Part shown: piece after piece, positions 41,532 to 50,496 of the stretch | Layout of the letters: each line of letters starts with the position of its first letter | How positions within the stretch are numbered: the first letter of the stretch is position 1 | Assembly (NCBI GenBank): GCA_947478845.1 | Contig: CANJXC010000001.1 | Span: 62,001 to 126,000 of the forward strand | Source of the DNA: Spirochaetales bacterium | GTDB taxonomy: Bacteria > Spirochaetota > Spirochaetia > JABEVK01 | Length of the DNA stretch: 64,000 nt | Reading direction: 5' to 3' | The notes under the pieces: model-generated | Seen by the model: only the letters and a program-made list of their open reading frames with translations | Told to the model about the DNA's origin: nothing | Databases searched by the model: none | Translations under genes and position numbers: made by a program

Positions 41532-43888
41532 TTCTTGTGAGTGATCTCGGGCGCGTGAAAGCCCTCAACGAAATCGACCAACTCATAGATCAGCACCGGC
41601 TTGTTCTTCCCTTTTACGCGAATATTGTCCAGCTCCCTGACAATCGAAGTTTCCTTTATGTAGGCGTAAGTATTCTCGCTGATGATCACATTCGTGCCAT
41701 ATTCCTTGTTGGTCCCTTCCAAGCGAGCTCCAAGATTCACGTTGTCGCCCATCAGTGTGTAATTCATCCGCCCCTGGGAACCCATGTTTCCCACAGTCAT
41801 TACTCCGGAGTTCAATCCGATTCCAATGTTGATCTTCCGATTTTCCGGCCACTGTGAGTTCATTTCGGCGAGTTTCTCCATCATTCGCAGAGCGCACTTC
41901 GATGCCAGTATAGCGTGGTCTTCCTCCTCCAGAGGTGCACCCCAGAAACACATGATTTCGTCACCCACGTACTTGTCGAGGGTTCCCTTGTATTCGTGAA
42001 TCGTATCGGTCATCGCAGTCAGGTAAAGGTTGAGATGATTGACGAGCTCCTGAGGCGACATTCCTTCAGAAAGCGAGGTAAACCCACGGATATCTGAGAA
42101 AAGAACTGTAAGCTCTTTGTCGACGCCACCGAGTTCAGGCGGATGCTCCATTAACTGGCTGACCACGTCAGGGCTCACGTACTTACCAAATATACCTCGA
42201 ATCCGCTGCTTGTCTCGCTCTTCAGTCAGGGCTCGGTAGACTATGATCAGAAGGAACGTGAGGACGATACCAGTCGCTAAGGGTGTAAACGGGAAAACAT
42301 AGCTCTTTAGATCAAAAAGAAGCGCTGCTGCAACGAAGGACGAACAAAAGAGCACTAACGTGATGGCAAGAGAAAGAATTGTTGAGGTACGGGAAGCAAG
42401 CAGTGCCACCGTCATGATGATCACAAACATAGCAAGTATCACCCACTCTCGGGGTAAATCCGTGAGAAAGTTTTGAGTCAATATCGTGTTGAGCGCGTTT
42501 GCGTGGATCTCCACCCCAAACATCAGGCCATACGGAGTCGTTTTTTCGTCGTCGGCGACACCGCTGGAAAATGGACCAACCAAGAGGACTTTGTTGTCTA
42601 AAGCCCGGGTCTCGGGCCAGGATGACACATCGGCAGACGGAGCTCTTGTCGCATAGCTCGAATAGCTCCGTACCGGAAAAGTCTGGTATTCGTCGCTCTT
42701 TTCGGAAGACCGAGGACCGATAAAATTGACAATCATGTTGCCTGAACCGTCGATGGGAACTCTCACCTCGGGGTAAGGCGCCTTTAGCCAGCGGTGCGTC
42801 TCCGGGTCAAAGATCTCTGGTGATGGGATCACGACGTCGGTTCCCAGATTCACCTCAACATCCTTCAAGGTCTTGTGCCAGTATTGCAGAGCCATTGATA
42901 ACGTCACCGAAGGTAAAAACTCGTCCTGCACCTTCTGGATAAAAATTGCGTCTCGAACTTTGTCGGAGTTTTCGTCCGCAATCTGTCGTTTCAGTGCCAG
43001 TGGTTCGAGCATTGCGGGTAGCGAAGCCAATTCTGTTTCGGTCAGAGGTGGCAGGTTAACCTTGGACCCGGTTTTGTCCAGATATACATAACGAATAAAT
43101 TGCGATTCGTAATCGCCCGTATCAGCTTTGAGGTCTGCCAGTTCTACGCTCTCGAGAACTTTCGTGACTTTCGCAACAATAGTTTGTCGTCGGAAGATTT
43201 TGTCGAGGTCCGCCACGAAGGATGCGTGCCCGTAGCTGGCTGCACCCCGACCCATAGGTATCAGAGGAGCATAGACGGTCTCGTAGCTTGGCATTTTCTG
43301 CCAGTTTCCGTGAACCTTCGTGATCGATCCACCGGCGCTGCGCAGGGTGTCAAGGCGATCGAACTGTACTTGGGCCTGGTCGGGGTCCATGGACGACGGA
43401 TCATAGATGGTTTCCATAATGACACGTTTGTGGTTGCGAATCGCTTCAGAGAAAGCCACATCATTTTCAGCAGGAGTTTCCCTGTCGAGAAAGAAGAAGT
43501 CGAGGAACACGCTATTTTCCCTCTGTTGCTGATCGCTGATTCGACTCAGGCTATTGAGAAGATCTGCATGAATGGAACGCGAGAAAGGCCAGCGTCCAAG
43601 AGTCTCAATACTCTTGTTGTCGACACCAAGGATCAAGATATCCTGAGAAATTTTGTCATTCTTTGGCTTCAATACTGCACCCTCTTGCTCAAACTGAGGG
43701 GTGACAACGTCTCTGAGCCGAAAAAAACCGTCAGTGGTAGACCTGTCAAAAGGCTCAAATAACTTAAGGCCGGAGAAGAAAGCTATCCAAGTCAGAAGTA
43801 AAAACACAAACAAGCCAAGGACAAGGCCAAAGTTCTTTGTCTCGAGTGCCTTGCGGAGCCAAGCCGCAGATGTCCTTTCTTCTTTCAT
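41528..43888 (-). CDS. CHASE2-domain membrane adenylate cyclase (class III)
   Basis: A 786-residue sensor cyclase. One membrane helix at about 20-41 is followed by a periplasmic CHASE2 domain (about 45-470; ILGVDNKSIETLGRWPFSRSIHADLL and KVLLVGPFSSGVADDEKTTPYGLMFGVEIHANAL). Three more helices (about 475-560) lead to the catalytic domain (592-760). Metal aspartates are D599 (FSDIRGFTSL) and D643 (KYVGDEIMCF). Transition-state residues are N718 and R722 (VNLGARLE). Lys639 and Asp715 are the pair that selects adenine, so the product should be cyclic AMP. GAGGTG precedes the ATG. Confidence 0.92.
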   Translation of the reverse strand: MKEERTSAAWLRKALETKNFGLVLGLFVFLLLTWIAFFSGLKLFEPFDRSTTDGFFRLRDVVTPQFEQEGAVLKPKNDKISQDILILGVDNKSIETLGRWPFSRSIHADLLNSLSRISDQQQRENSVFLDFFFLDRETPAENDVAFSEAIRNHKRVIMETIYDPSSMDPDQAQVQFDRLDTLRSAGGSITKVHGNWQKMPSYETVYAPLIPMGRGAASYGHASFVADLDKIFRRQTIVAKVTKVLESVELADLKADTGDYESQFIRYVYLDKTGSKVNLPPLTETELASLPAMLEPLALKRQIADENSDKVRDAIFIQKVQDEFLPSVTLSMALQYWHKTLKDVEVNLGTDVVIPSPEIFDPETHRWLKAPYPEVRVPIDGSGNMIVNFIGPRSSEKSDEYQTFPVRSYSSYATRAPSADVSSWPETRALDNKVLLVGPFSSGVADDEKTTPYGLMFGVEIHANALNTILTQNFLTDLPREWVILAMFVIIMTVALLASRTSTILSLAITLVLFCSSFVAAALLFDLKSYVFPFTPLATGIVLTFLLIIVYRALTEERDKQRIRGIFGKYVSPDVVSQLMEHPPELGGVDKELTVLFSDIRGFTSLSEGMSPQELVNHLNLYLTAMTDTIHEYKGTLDKYVGDEIMCFWGAPLEEEDHAILASKCALRMMEKLAEMNSQWPENRKINIGIGLNSGVMTVGNMGSQGRMNYTLMGDNVNLGARLEGTNKEYGTNVIISENTYAYIKETSIVRELDNIRVKGKNKPVLIYELVDFVEGFHAPEITHKK

Positions 43889-43914
43889 GGGTCACCTCTT
43901 ACGGGATTTTTAAC

Positions 43915-44607
43915 CTAGTCCGAACCAAGCAGAATTATACGGTCATGGGCAAGTTTTGTCCAATTCGATTCCGCATACTTCTCCTGAAGTGCTTTGTAGC
44001 TGACTAGCGCATCGGCTGGCTTTAACTGTAATTCTTGAAGGTGGCCTTTTGTGAAGTAAACCTGAGGCGCGAGAACTACGTTGGAGGAGAAATCCTTGAG
44101 AAAGGTTTCGAGCAAAACAAGTGCGGCGGCAACGTCTCCCGCTTCTTCCTGCGAGACGGCGGCATTCACCAGTGAGATTGGTGCAAGATAACTATGCGGA
44201 TCTTTGTCAAAGACAGTTTTATAGGCCTTGGCAGCATCGACCCATTTCTTCTGTTCAGCAAAAAAATCACCATGAAGGAACCACGCCTTCAGAAGTCCGT
44301 AGGACACAGGAGCATTTTTCTCGATGACCAGAAGTTCCTCTTCCAGCGCTTTGGCGAGAGCTTCCTTCTTCGTGGTGTCGGTCTCCTGCTTCCATGCCGT
44401 AAACTCTTCCTGACTCTTTTCAATGCGCGCCGCAAAGTCCTTTTTGGTAGAGCCTTCTAGCTGTGACCAAACGGCTAGCCCCACCAATATCACCAGCACA
44501 ACTAGTACGATCCCAATCAGCACCGCACGGTACTTCTGTATGAAGTTTGAAAGTCCGTTTTTGACCTGAACTCGTAGTGGGTTTGCTTCGTTGCTTTTAT
44601 CCGACAT
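43915..44607 (-). CDS. Membrane-anchored TPR protein (YfgM-like topology)
   Basis: A 230-residue protein. A short cytoplasmic N-terminus is followed by one helix at about 29-49 (VLIGIVLVVLVILVGLAVW) and a periplasmic helical region with TPR-like units (WVDAAKAYKTVFDKDPHSYLAPISLVNAAVSQEEAGDVAAALVLLETFLKDF). This arrangement matches YfgM/tol-pal-associated TPR proteins, but sequence similarity is too low to name it. Its start overlaps the end of the upstream sigma-54 activator by 11 bases. Confidence 0.75.
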   Translation of the reverse strand: MSDKSNEANPLRVQVKNGLSNFIQKYRAVLIGIVLVVLVILVGLAVWSQLEGSTKKDFAARIEKSQEEFTAWKQETDTTKKEALAKALEEELLVIEKNAPVSYGLLKAWFLHGDFFAEQKKWVDAAKAYKTVFDKDPHSYLAPISLVNAAVSQEEAGDVAAALVLLETFLKDFSSNVVLAPQVYFTKGHLQELQLKPADALVSYKALQEKYAESNWTKLAHDRIILLGSD

Positions 44608-46123
44608 TTTGTTCTCCTTTGTCGCGCGTTTCGAGATTTAATTCTTTCATCAGTTTAGACAAGTATGTTCTCTGTATGCCGAGTTTCTCGGCTGCACGAG
44701 TTTGGTTTCCACCACAACTCCGAAGTGCCTTCAAAATCAACTTCGCCTTGAACAAGAAAACGGAAGATTTGAGATCTTCACCCTCCACTTCCTCCTCATT
44801 GGAAATAGCAAGACCTAAATCGCCTGCCCGGATTTGTGTTCCCTGACAAACCAGCACGGCTCGTTCAATGACATTTTTCAGTTCCCTAACGTTACCGGGC
44901 CATTGGTACTTCAACAAAACTTCAGAGGCCTTTGAATCGAAGGAAAAAACTTGGCGACCATGTCGAAGAGTCGTTTCTCTCAGAAAACTGGCTGCTAGCA
45001 CAGGTATATCTTTCTGTCGGTCCCTTAAGGCTGGAAGGCGAACCGGGAGGACGTGCAAGCGGTAATAGAGATCTTGACGGAAGCTTCCGTCTTGCATTGC
45101 CTTCTCCAGGTTTTGGTTAGAGGCAGCTAGAACCCGCACATCGGCATTGACTGAGACAGAACCTCCGACGGGCTCAAAGGTTCTTGACTGAAGAACCCTC
45201 AGCAGTTTCGCCTGTAACAGGGGGCTAAGGGTCGCAATCTCGTCGAGAAACAGTGTGCCCCCTTGAGCCATTTCAAATCTTCCTTTCCTGTCAGAAGTTG
45301 CATCAGTAAATGCGCCTTTGACGTGTCCGAATAACTCGCTTTCAAGCAAGTGCTCAGGCAGGGCGGCACAATTTACCTTAACTAACGGCCCGCTAGACCG
45401 CTGACTTTCCTGATGGATCGACTCAGCGATTCGTTCCTTACCGGTTCCGTTCTCCCCTAGAATAAGGACTGTTGAATCGGTTGTGGAATACTTTCTCGCT
45501 AGTCCGACAACCTCCACCATCTTTGGGTCCACAGCCAAGAAAGACTCAGGTTCACGACGAGCTTCAAGGTCCCTGTTCAAGCGAGACAATTCATCTTTCA
45601 TTGATTGGATTGATTGGGCATTACGAATAGCCATTCCCGCTTGATTTGAAAACAGCTCAAGCCAGGTCATATCCTCAGAAGAGAAGTCAGTTCCGTTTTT
45701 TTTGTTAATGAGTTCCAAAACACCGACACATTGGCCTGACACCCTTAAAGGGGCTGCCAAAATATTTTCCGTGTGATAACCAATAGCGTGCGAGATCTGG
45801 GCAGCGAAGCGATTGTCTTTCTCAACATCCGCAACATGCAGAGGAACGTTGTGGAGCGCTACCCAACCCGCAATACCCTCACCCAATTTTAGAACGAAGG
45901 ACTTCACTTGCTCCCCTTTCGGTCCCAATGCGACGACAAACTCCAGACAGTCCTTGTTGGGGCTAATAAGCAATAGGCTCGCCGCCTCACCATCTGTGAG
46001 TTGCATGGCTGATTTTAAAATCACATGAAACAACCCATTGAGGTCAAACGTTCTCGAGTTCAGTAAGTTGTTAATTTCCAGAAAAACATCCAGTTTCTGG
46101 GGGTCGACAGGAGAGTGAAACAT
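44597..46123 (-). CDS. GAF-domain sigma-54-dependent transcriptional activator
   Basis: A 508-residue bacterial enhancer-binding protein. Residues 1-180 form a GAF sensor domain (LTDGEAASLLLI to QCVGVLELINKKNG). The AAA+ domain (about 195-425) has Walker A GENGTGKE, the sigma-54 contact loop as GAFTDA, Walker B GGTLFLDEIATL and the R finger region FRQDLYYRLHVLPVRLP. A Fis-type helix-turn-helix closes the protein (GGNQTRAAEKLGIQRTYLSKLMKEL). The GAF domain suggests control by a small molecule. It lies directly upstream of the TPR and cyclase genes. No rpoN is encoded in this window. Confidence 0.93.
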   Translation of the reverse strand: MFHSPVDPQKLDVFLEINNLLNSRTFDLNGLFHVILKSAMQLTDGEAASLLLISPNKDCLEFVVALGPKGEQVKSFVLKLGEGIAGWVALHNVPLHVADVEKDNRFAAQISHAIGYHTENILAAPLRVSGQCVGVLELINKKNGTDFSSEDMTWLELFSNQAGMAIRNAQSIQSMKDELSRLNRDLEARREPESFLAVDPKMVEVVGLARKYSTTDSTVLILGENGTGKERIAESIHQESQRSSGPLVKVNCAALPEHLLESELFGHVKGAFTDATSDRKGRFEMAQGGTLFLDEIATLSPLLQAKLLRVLQSRTFEPVGGSVSVNADVRVLAASNQNLEKAMQDGSFRQDLYYRLHVLPVRLPALRDRQKDIPVLAASFLRETTLRHGRQVFSFDSKASEVLLKYQWPGNVRELKNVIERAVLVCQGTQIRAGDLGLAISNEEEVEGEDLKSSVFLFKAKLILKALRSCGGNQTRAAEKLGIQRTYLSKLMKELNLETRDKGEQNVG

Positions 46124-46140
46124 CGGACCTCACCCCGGAA

Positions 46141-46164
46141 GATCTGTTATTTCTTCAACAGATC
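46141..46164 (-). repeat. Perfect 8-bp inverted repeat across the cmk-rpsA stop codon
   Basis: GATCTGTT (46141-46148) and AACAGATC (46157-46164) with an eight-base loop, spanning the TAA at 46147-46149. The RNA hairpin is not followed by a T run, so it is not a standard terminator. Confidence 0.45.
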
Positions 46165-48489
46165 GCCCAGGCGGTAACTGGTATGATCGTCATCCTTCTG
46201 GATGTACTTAGAAATCTCTTCTTTCTGTTGCTGTTTTACAAAATCCTTGAGTGATAGCGAAAGCTTTTGGCGATCCACAGCCACTTCCATAACCGCAACT
46301 TTGAGCTTGTCGCCAATATTCAAGGCCTTCATAAAGTCTTCAGGGCTCTGATCACGGGAATCAACTAAACTCGACTTTGGAATCAGACCCTCTATGTTTC
46401 CTGCCACCCGCAAGAAAACCCCAAACTCCGTCTTGCTGACGACGACCCCTTCTATAGCAGTTCCTCGCGGATAACCCTTTCTCAGACTCTCCCAAGGATC
46501 TTCAGTGGCTTGTTTTATTCCAAGCCTCACCCGTCTTGCCTCGATCTCAACACTGAGGACTTTCACTGCCACAGATTGGCCCTCTTTTAGCTCAGAAGTA
46601 GCGTTCCTTACCTTCTTGGTCCAAGAGAAATCATCCACATGCAGGAATCCATCGATCCCTTCTTCAAGTGTTAAAAACGCTCCTGCGGGAGTAACCTTCT
46701 TAACTGGCAGAGTCAATACTTTGCCTACCGGATATTTTTGAGCCACTTCGTCCCAGGGATTCGCGGAAACCTGCCTTAGCCCAAGGGATACGCGTGATTG
46801 CTGCAAATCATAAGCTAAAATCTTCGTTTGGACGAAATCTCCAGGTTTCAAAAGCTCTTTAGGATGCCCAATACGTTTAACCCAAGACATCTCTGATATA
46901 TGGACAAGTCCTTCGACGCCGTCATCAATCTCTATGAATGCTCCAAAATCGGCCAGCTTGGTAACCTTGCCACTGATGATGTCGCCAACTTTGTATTTCT
47001 TCTCAAACAAGGTCCAAGGGTTTTCTCCAAGCGCCTTCAGACTTAGATTTATCTTTTTATCTGCTGCATCAAGCTTCACGACTTTAAGCTTGATTTTGTC
47101 ACCCTTCTGAACAAAATCCTTAGGTCGGGTAACATGGCCCCAACTCATATCGTTGACGTGTAACAAACCATCAAATCCACCCAAGTCGACAAAAGCACCG
47201 AAAGAAGTAAAGGATTTTACCTCTCCCTCCACCAAGTCTCCTTCTTTCACTTTTTGGAAAAACGCCTCTCGCTTGAGATCGGTCTCCTTCAGCAACAGGT
47301 CGCGCCGATTCAAGACAATGTTGGCAGTCTTTTCCCAAACAAGCTTTTCAACTAAGAAAGATCCGGACTTTCCGAGAAGTTCTTCGGGAACTTCCACCCT
47401 TACTGAATCAGCTTTGGAAAGCGGTACAAAGGCACGGTAACCGTGCCCTAGTTCAACCTCGTATCCACCCTTAACCACTTTAGAAAACTTCCCTGCCAAA
47501 GCTGTTTTTTTCTCGTACGCCTCAGTGAGCTCGTCTCGAAATGCGATAGCATCAGCCTTTTCTTTACTGATTTCGATGTTTCCCTTGCTTGACTCCTTTC
47601 GGACCAAGACAACTCTGACGAGGTCACCAACCTTGGGTGTTGTCGAAAACTCGGCTAAGGGAAGGATCCCATCTGACTTGTAGCCAATACCAATACTGAC
47701 CGAATCGCTAGATATGGAGATCACTGTGCCCTCTACGAGGCTACCCTCCTGAAGGTTTTCGAGGCTTTTGAGGTATTCTTCTTGAAGAATTGTCTGATTA
47801 TTGTCGGTTTCTGCCATGGCTTGCAAAAAACTCCTGGAGGGGGGACTGGATGCGAGTACGAAGTTTTCAACTCTTGCACAAACTGCCTGAATGGTCAAGT
47901 CGGAACAATCGAGCAAGACACAGCCTGGTGCAACAATTAGCGGTCCAAATGCTTTGTTCCGGTCGATCTCGTCACGTCGTACGATGGAAGCCAATACCTG
48001 TTCGTAGGGCATGTCTTTCGGGCGTTCTTCGAAGCGCCGACGAGCCCGAATTTCAGGACTAGCATCAAGAAAAATCCGAACCTGAGCCTTGGGAAACACA
48101 ACGCTGGTGATGTCGCGACCCTCACAGACCAACCGATGTCTAGTCTCTAAACTCCGGAAAAAGTTATTCAGCCTCTCTCGGATCAAGGGAAGCTCAGACA
48201 CCCTTGCAACCCAGAAATCAACGTCGGCGCTGTGGAGTTCAGAGCTGAGGGACCTGCCGTTTACCTCAACAATCTCATTCTGAAAGGACCATTCCACGGA
48301 AGCTGCCAGCGGCTCTAACGCGTCAGTCAGCTCGCCAACAGGCGGCAGGAGTCCCTCCTCGAGGGCCAGATATGTTAAGGCTCGGTAGTAGCGTCCCGTA
48401 TTGAGAAGCCTACACCCAAAGCGTTGGGCCAAATACCTTGCCACTGTACTTTTTCCAACACCCGCAGGGCCATCAATGGCGATGACCAT
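46147..48489 (-). CDS. cmk-rpsA: Fusion of cytidylate kinase and ribosomal protein S1
   Basis: A 780-residue fusion. Residues 1-220 are cytidylate kinase (CMP to CDP): P-loop GPAGVGKST, VCEGRDITSVVFP and the RxRRxxE region IRARRRFEERPKD. From about 238 there are six S1 RNA-binding domains; the third to sixth are most typical, for example SFTSFGAFVDLGGFDGLLHVNDMSW and KLADFGAFIEIDDGVEGLVHISEMSW. Cmk and rpsA are neighbours in many bacteria, and a fusion occurs in treponemes. Met225 (ATG at 47817), with AGGAG 13 bases upstream, could permit separate translation of S1. The start overlaps the rluB-like gene by 17 bases. Confidence 0.94.
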   Translation of the reverse strand: MVIAIDGPAGVGKSTVARYLAQRFGCRLLNTGRYYRALTYLALEEGLLPPVGELTDALEPLAASVEWSFQNEIVEVNGRSLSSELHSADVDFWVARVSELPLIRERLNNFFRSLETRHRLVCEGRDITSVVFPKAQVRIFLDASPEIRARRRFEERPKDMPYEQVLASIVRRDEIDRNKAFGPLIVAPGCVLLDCSDLTIQAVCARVENFVLASSPPSRSFLQAMAETDNNQTILQEEYLKSLENLQEGSLVEGTVISISSDSVSIGIGYKSDGILPLAEFSTTPKVGDLVRVVLVRKESSKGNIEISKEKADAIAFRDELTEAYEKKTALAGKFSKVVKGGYEVELGHGYRAFVPLSKADSVRVEVPEELLGKSGSFLVEKLVWEKTANIVLNRRDLLLKETDLKREAFFQKVKEGDLVEGEVKSFTSFGAFVDLGGFDGLLHVNDMSWGHVTRPKDFVQKGDKIKLKVVKLDAADKKINLSLKALGENPWTLFEKKYKVGDIISGKVTKLADFGAFIEIDDGVEGLVHISEMSWVKRIGHPKELLKPGDFVQTKILAYDLQQSRVSLGLRQVSANPWDEVAQKYPVGKVLTLPVKKVTPAGAFLTLEEGIDGFLHVDDFSWTKKVRNATSELKEGQSVAVKVLSVEIEARRVRLGIKQATEDPWESLRKGYPRGTAIEGVVVSKTEFGVFLRVAGNIEGLIPKSSLVDSRDQSPEDFMKALNIGDKLKVAVMEVAVDRQKLSLSLKDFVKQQQKEEISKYIQKDDDHTSYRLGDLLKK

Positions 48490-49243
48490 GGATTTCTCCC
48501 GTGATTCGAACGAGGGCTTTTATTTCTGTTTCTGTAAGTTTTCGGAATCTTCCTGCTTCGAGGCCCCGAAGGACAACCAAACCAATCCGAGTCCGATGGA
48601 CTCGCTTCACGGTAATATTCCGGCTTTGGAATACCTTCCGAATTTCGCGGTTTCTTCCCTCGGCCAACACCAAGCGAACAGAATGAGGCCCGGTAAGGTT
48701 CCAAGATTGACATTGAAAGTGCTCACCTTGAAACCATAGCCCTCGCTGAAACTCCTCGAGCAGCTCAACTGGAATCTCCTTTTTGGCTTGGACGAGGTAC
48801 TCTTTTTCGACAGAACTAGAAGGATGTGACAGGTGCCGAGCCCACTCTCCGTCATTGGTAAGGAGCAAAAGACCGCTTGTCATGTAATCTAGTCGGCCTA
48901 CTGAAAACAAACGTTCCTTCACAAAGGGTTGGATGAGATCGAGGGCGAGCGGCCTTTTGGCGTCATCCTGCGTGCTGCACATGTACTTCGATGGTTTGTG
49001 CAGGGCGTAGTAAACCAAACGTCCTGCCCCGGCCAACGGCCGGCCATCAAGAGTTATTTTGTCACTGTCTAACACCCTGGCCCCCGGCTCACAAACCGTT
49101 TTGCCGTTGACCTGAACTCGTCCGTTTTGCAGCAGTTCAACTGCCGAGCGACGCGATGCGACTCCGGCCCTAGCGAGCCAAACTTGGACTCTTACACCTG
49201 AGGACAATGAATCATCCTCATTTTTTCTATCGTTCGATTTCAA
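48473..49243 (-). CDS. rluB: rRNA large-subunit pseudouridine synthase, RluB/RsuA family
   Basis: Isomerises uridine in rRNA. The product is 256 residues from TTG 49243, which has AGGGA five bases upstream; the longer frame to 49354 would run through scpB. An S4 RNA-binding domain (VQVWLARAGVASRRSAVELLQNGRVQVNG) precedes the catalytic domain with ALHKPSKYMCS and the active-site Asp in SVGRLDYMTSGLLLLTNDGEWA, then EGRNREIRKVF. RluB-like enzymes commonly sit next to scpB and cmk, as here. RluB and RsuA cannot be separated with certainty by eye. Confidence 0.9.
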   Translation of the reverse strand: MKSNDRKNEDDSLSSGVRVQVWLARAGVASRRSAVELLQNGRVQVNGKTVCEPGARVLDSDKITLDGRPLAGAGRLVYYALHKPSKYMCSTQDDAKRPLALDLIQPFVKERLFSVGRLDYMTSGLLLLTNDGEWARHLSHPSSSVEKEYLVQAKKEIPVELLEEFQRGLWFQGEHFQCQSWNLTGPHSVRLVLAEGRNREIRKVFQSRNITVKRVHRTRIGLVVLRGLEAGRFRKLTETEIKALVRITGEIHGHRH

Positions 49244-49793
49244 ATCGTTCCCTTTCGGCTTCGTCCAATTTGGGCAGGTCACCGATACTAGCAAGGCCGA
49301 AAAACTGAAGAAACTCCTTCGTGGTTCCATACTGTGCTGGCCTTCCTGGGGCATCCTTACGCCCGAACTCCCGCACCAGTCCTCGTTCGGTAAGAACTTT
49401 CAGAGTGGAAGAACTGTTGACGCCACGGATTCCATCAATTTCTGCACGGGTTACAGGCTGGGAATAGGCAACAATGGAAAGCGTCTCGAGGGCTGCTCTC
49501 GACATCTTTTCATCGAGTTTTCTCCCATAATGATGCCTCAACCTCAGCACAAGATCCCGCCGGGGAATCAATGAGAATCCTCCACCCAGTTCCGAGAGCT
49601 CTACACCGCTGTCAGGCAATAAACATTTGTCATGAAGAATCTCTAACGCTTCTGCCACTTCCTGTTCAGATATTTTGGCGATCTTGGCCAGCCCCACCAG
49701 GTCAATGGGGTCGTTCTCAAGGAAGAGTATAGCCTCTAGCAAAGCGACTTCAGGCTGCAAGGACTTTTCCGCGTTCAATGCGTATGTCTCCAA
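49227..49793 (-). CDS. scpB: Segregation and condensation protein ScpB
   Basis: Kleisin-associated winged-helix protein of the SMC condensin; 188 residues. Typical segments are LLEAILFLENDPIDLVGLAKI, RAALETLSIVAYSQPVTRAEIDGIRGVNSS and RGLVREFGRKDAPGRPAQYGTT. It overlaps scpA by 44 bases and rluB by 17, so the three are one translational unit. The SMC it serves is encoded at 9925-12723. Confidence 0.94.
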   Translation of the reverse strand: METYALNAEKSLQPEVALLEAILFLENDPIDLVGLAKIAKISEQEVAEALEILHDKCLLPDSGVELSELGGGFSLIPRRDLVLRLRHHYGRKLDEKMSRAALETLSIVAYSQPVTRAEIDGIRGVNSSSTLKVLTERGLVREFGRKDAPGRPAQYGTTKEFLQFFGLASIGDLPKLDEAERERFEIER

Positions 49794-50484
49794 AAAGGCG
49801 GCTTTGCGAAAGCGAAATCTGCCGGTTCTTCACAAGCTCCAGAATGGCCAGAAAGGAACATATAACGTCCATGAGGGAGCCGGGGCGAACTATCAAGTCG
49901 GTAAATAAAAATTGTGATTTGGTTTCCAGAAGCTCGAGAACTAAGACAACCTTTTCGTTGACAGAAACTTCTTCTTGGAGGCTGACAAGGTGCTGAGCAG
50001 GCAGCCTGCTCATAATTTTGGAAAAAGTCTTCAAGAGGTCCCAAACCTCCACCTGCTCCCAAAACTCGTCCTTTTCGTCAAAAGGCAATACCGGCTGTTT
50101 TCGCTTGCGTTCCCAAATCCAATCAGACTCAGCCTCCTGATTTGCCATGAGCTCAGCAAGTCGCTTGAACTTCTGGTAATCAATTAATTGATTCACCAAG
50201 TCCTGACGCGGATCCTCCAACTCTTCATCGTCGCTGCCTTGGGGCAGGAGAGTTCGGGATTTGATGTAAAGTAACGTGGCAGCCAACTGATAAAACTCGG
50301 TCAACTCTTCGAGGTCTAGCTTGGTGGCTAATCCCAACACTTGTAGGTACTGTTCTGTGATAACTGAAATGGGTATGTCGTAGATATTCACTTCATTCTT
50401 GCGGACTAAAAAAAGTAGAAGGTCAAGGGGCCCTTCAAAGTCATCCAGTCGAAAAGACTGTTTTTCCGCAACCGATTCAATCAT
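49750..50484 (-). CDS. scpA: Segregation and condensation protein ScpA (kleisin)
   Basis: Kleisin subunit that bridges the two SMC heads; 244 residues. The N-terminus FRLDDFEGPLDLLLFLVRKNEVNIYDIPISVITEQYL is diagnostic, followed by YQLAATLLYIKSRTLLP. The C-terminal winged helix (VICSFLAILELVKNRQISLSQSRLFGDI) binds the SMC head. It follows folK by 12 bases and overlaps scpB. Its presence shows that a full SMC-ScpA-ScpB complex is encoded, despite the short SMC. Confidence 0.94.
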   Translation of the reverse strand: MIESVAEKQSFRLDDFEGPLDLLLFLVRKNEVNIYDIPISVITEQYLQVLGLATKLDLEELTEFYQLAATLLYIKSRTLLPQGSDDEELEDPRQDLVNQLIDYQKFKRLAELMANQEAESDWIWERKRKQPVLPFDEKDEFWEQVEVWDLLKTFSKIMSRLPAQHLVSLQEEVSVNEKVVLVLELLETKSQFLFTDLIVRPGSLMDVICSFLAILELVKNRQISLSQSRLFGDIRIERGKVLAA

Positions 50485-50496
50485 ACCGTCACAACA

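Noticed and set aside
43100-43762. Plus-strand frame of 220 codons opposite the adenylate cyclase
   Set aside because: The opposite strand encodes an intact CHASE2 domain; this frame has no family features.
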